A DNA stretch of 14,467 nucleotides from CAYVTD01 sp964577665 (GTDB lineage: Bacteria; Bacteroidota; Ignavibacteria; Kapaibacteriales; UBA2268). The notes below the pieces were generated by a model. The model was not told the DNA's origin, searched no databases, and saw nothing but the letters and a program-made list of their open reading frames with translations. The translations under genes and the position numbers were made by a program. Below are positions 13,109 through 14,467 of the stretch, piece by piece. The first letter of the stretch is position 1, and the number at the start of each line of letters is the position of its first letter. The DNA lies in assembly GCA_964577665.1 (NCBI GenBank), contig CAZOBD010000099.1, positions 1-14,467 on the forward strand. The letters are read 5' to 3'.

Positions 13109-13510
13109 ATGAAAAAAACTACATTAACAAACAAAACAAAATTTCAACCACGAGCAATGCGAGTCTTTAGTGAGGATTTAAAAAGAAAATTGGTAGAAGA
13201 GATAGAAAATAAGCGCCTGACAATAAAAGATGTTGTAAATTTGTATCATGTATCAAGTACCAGTGTTTACAATTGGTTGTCATTATATTCATCTTTTAAA
13301 AGAACGGGAGCCAGAATAGTTATGGAATCAGACAGCAAGGAAACAAAAATCGAAAAACTGATGCAGCGAATAAAGGAGCTTGAAAGGAGCGTAGGCAAAA
13401 AGCAGTTGGAGATAGAGTTTCTCGATAAGGCGCTTGAAATGTGCTCCAGGGAGCTTGGCTACGACGTAAAAAAAAAGTATTCCACTATGTCATTGAATGG
13501 TACAAAATGA
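13109..13510 (+). CDS. IS3-family OrfA transposase subunit
   Basis: A 133-aa protein of normal OrfA length. Residues about 18-60 (FSEDLKRKLVEEIENKRLTI through VSSTSVYNWL) form the helix-turn-helix that recognises the IS ends. Residues about 72-112 are a charged leucine-zipper coiled coil (KIEKLMQRIKELERS-KKQLEIEFLDKAL) used for multimerisation. OrfA alone cannot transpose. In this family the active OrfAB fusion is made by -1 frameshifting, but orfB is truncated here. OrfA could still be expressed and could interfere with related intact copies elsewhere. The ATG at 13109 follows a weak AGGATGGA site. Confidence 0.88.
   Translation: MKKTTLTNKTKFQPRAMRVFSEDLKRKLVEEIENKRLTIKDVVNLYHVSSTSVYNWLSLYSSFKRTGARIVMESDSKETKIEKLMQRIKELERSVGKKQLEIEFLDKALEMCSRELGYDVKKKYSTMSLNGTK
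13468..13477 (+). other. A9G slippery sequence for -1 frameshifting (orfA to orfB)
   Basis: Nine A followed by G include A-AAA-AAG, the classic IS3/IS150 slippery heptamer. A -1 shift here joins orfA to the frame reading VFHYVIEWYKMNKGR, the expected start of OrfB. With orfB cut off soon afterwards, the site no longer leads to a functional fusion. Confidence 0.7.
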
Positions 13511-13527
13511 ACAAGGGGCGACATAAG

Positions 13528-14196
13528 CCTTCGTGTCCTGTTTATCAGGTCGCTCAAGGTATGCAATTGTTCAATATCGTGCATCAGTGCAATTCTTTCT
13601 TCATCAGAAATACTGCTGTTATTTAATCTATTAGTAATATCTTTAAATGTTTCGTCATTTGGAAATATTCTATTACCCCACTCAGTATCAAGAGTATTAA
13701 TGAGTTCATCAGAAGCTCTATTATTCCATTCATGACTCTTTTCTCTGACAATATTTACAGCTCGGTTAATAAATGTATTTGGTTGGGTCAATTCATTGAA
13801 TGATGTTTGGTCGATAATATAGTCAGGTCGTAATACATTCAAAAGATTAAACAAATCATCTTCACCCAATTGAATAGGAGTTGCAGTTAAAAACAATGCG
13901 GCATCAGAGTTCTCAATTAGGAATTTGATTGCTTTATGAGCATAAGTTTCAGTATTTCTTATCCTATGGGCTTCATCAACAATTACCAAGTCAAAACTTG
14001 GTTTTGGGTCTAATTGCATAATACCTTTTCTTTTGGGTTTTCTTGACCCCTCTAAAAAACTTTCATTTAATATCGAATAAGGTATAATAATCTTATTATA
14101 TTTATCCAGCCATACACCATCCTTATCAAATTCTTCTAAAGCAGAATTAAATCCAATTGCGTCTAATTGAGTGAAATCCTCATTTGCAAATTTCGC
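13528..14196 (-). pseudogene. Internal fragment of a SNF2-type (superfamily 2) helicase gene
   Basis: About 220 codons are open on the minus strand with no credible start or stop of their own. The segment carries motif II, DLVIVDEAHRIRN, and motif III, LFLTATPIQLGEDDLFNLLNVLRPD, which place it among SNF2/RapA-like ATPases. It runs out at LINRTRR, where intact relatives continue with a short conserved R-rich turn towards the second RecA domain. The Walker A domain (upstream) and second RecA domain (downstream) are missing. The N-terminal side breaks at a pair of IS-type terminal repeats, with an in-frame TGA at 14199-14197. The C-terminal side breaks in a truncated IS3. Such helicases occur in DNA repair, transcription recycling and phage-defence loci; nothing here tells which. 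Confidence 0.82.
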
Positions 14197-14198
14197 TC

Positions 14199-14232
14199 AT
14201 AGTGTACCACCCATTTCGGGATAGTGTACCAC
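14199..14232. mobile_element. IS terminus with tandem ATAGTGTACCAC repeats
   Basis: ATAGTGTACCAC occurs at 14199-14210 and again at 14221-14232, in direct orientation with a 22-bp period. It sits exactly where the helicase reading frame ends. Repeated terminal binding sites of this kind are typical of IS21-type elements, so another element probably begins here and continues out of the window. Confidence 0.55.
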
Positions 14233-14467
14233 GAAAAAATTCAACCTTTTTCTCAAAATAATTCATTATCTCCTGATATTTGATTTTACAAATTAGCAGG
14301 GAGAAATAATGGCACGAGAGAGTATCAGACGGCATCCGCCTTGACTGGCGGCAGCATAGTCCGCAGCATGAACACTTAGAAAATCTGCACAGTCTCGCAG
14401 AAGACCAAAGACAACAAAACCGTAACAGTAAGAACATGTTCGCAGCCCACCAATGAGGCGATGGCAA
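14233..14467. other. Unassigned right edge, probably interior of the last IS
   Basis: A plus-strand ATG at 14310 preceded by GGGAG gives only eleven codons (MARESIRRHPP) before TGA. A minus-strand frame is open from the window edge to a TAA at 14295-14293, but I recognise no family in it. The part from about 14310 is less AT-rich than the preceding 80 bp. It is probably a decayed or frameshifted end of the element whose terminus is at 14199. Confidence 0.4.

Larger units (their letters stand above)
13061..13530 (+). mobile_element. 5' part of an IS3-family element inserted in the IS21 istA
   Basis: The left end reads TGTCCTGAAATAGGTTGAC, a TG-starting terminus typical of IS3-type elements. 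It begins exactly where istA is broken. A complete orfA and frameshift site follow, but orfB stops after a few codons at about 13525-13537, where the sequence becomes a minus-strand helicase gene. No right end is seen, so the junction is a deletion or recombination scar rather than a clean insertion. Confidence 0.75.

Noticed and set aside
14180..14467. 95-codon minus-strand frame at the right edge
   Set aside because: It runs through the IS terminal repeats and its composition (many C, W, R, S) looks non-coding; the helicase frame and repeats explain part of the same DNA better.
1..14467. CRISPR array, rRNA or complete tRNA genes
   Set aside because: No regularly spaced direct repeats beyond the two-copy IS terminal repeats, and no conserved RNA gene segments were found on either strand.

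Overview
The window is AT-rich bacterial DNA. It holds a long plus-strand operon of cytoplasmic signalling genes with mobile DNA on both sides. Multi-PAS/GAF histidine kinases with HDOD and HD-GYP-type receivers suggest a free-living, environmentally responsive Gram-negative bacterium. The IS families (IS1380, IS3, IS21, IS4/IS1634-like) and low GC would suit lineages such as Deferribacterota, Bacteroidota/Ignavibacteriota relatives or some deltaproteobacteria. No ribosomal or other marker gene is present, so the phylum is not fixed. At least one Shine-Dalgarno site (AAGGAG before the third operon gene) is clear.

Layout. Positions 1-190 are a flank with the likely left tip of an IS1380-type element. 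191-1492 (minus) is its apparently intact DDE transposase, followed by a hairpin-rich leader. 1584-1859 (minus) is a small reading frame whose stop codon appears to be supplied by the IS end, so it may be a truncated gene. 1860-2020 carries a promoter-like sequence and a perfect 10-bp inverted repeat upstream of the operon. 2021-11463 is the operon: (1) a 1371-aa hybrid kinase, GAF-PAS-PAS-GAF-PAS-PAS-PAS-HisKA-HATPase-REC; (2) a 969-aa kinase with an N-terminal receiver, REC-PAS-PAS-GAF-PAS-HisKA-HATPase; (3) a REC-HDOD protein; (4) a REC-degenerate HD-GYP protein. Gaps are 4 nt, an 11-nt overlap and 33 nt, so co-transcription is likely.

None of the four proteins shows a membrane segment, an Hpt domain or a DNA-binding domain. 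The simplest reading is a soluble two-kinase, multi-receiver network. Sensory input would enter through GAF/PAS domains, two of which (the GAFs) are cysteine-rich. Phosphotransfer would pass between the kinases and the two stand-alone receivers. Output would be by protein-protein interaction, because the HD-GYP protein has lost its catalytic residues and the HDOD class is normally non-enzymatic.

From 11464 to the right end the DNA is a graveyard of broken elements: non-coding DNA with inverted repeats; the C-terminal part of an IS4/IS1634-like transposase; a sliver resembling an IS3 OrfB; the left end and 5' part of an IS21 istA; an IS3-type left end with a complete orfA and its A9G frameshift site; an internal piece of a SNF2-type helicase on the minus strand; and a terminus made of two ATAGTGTACCAC repeats. 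Successive insertion and deletion have left only pieces here.
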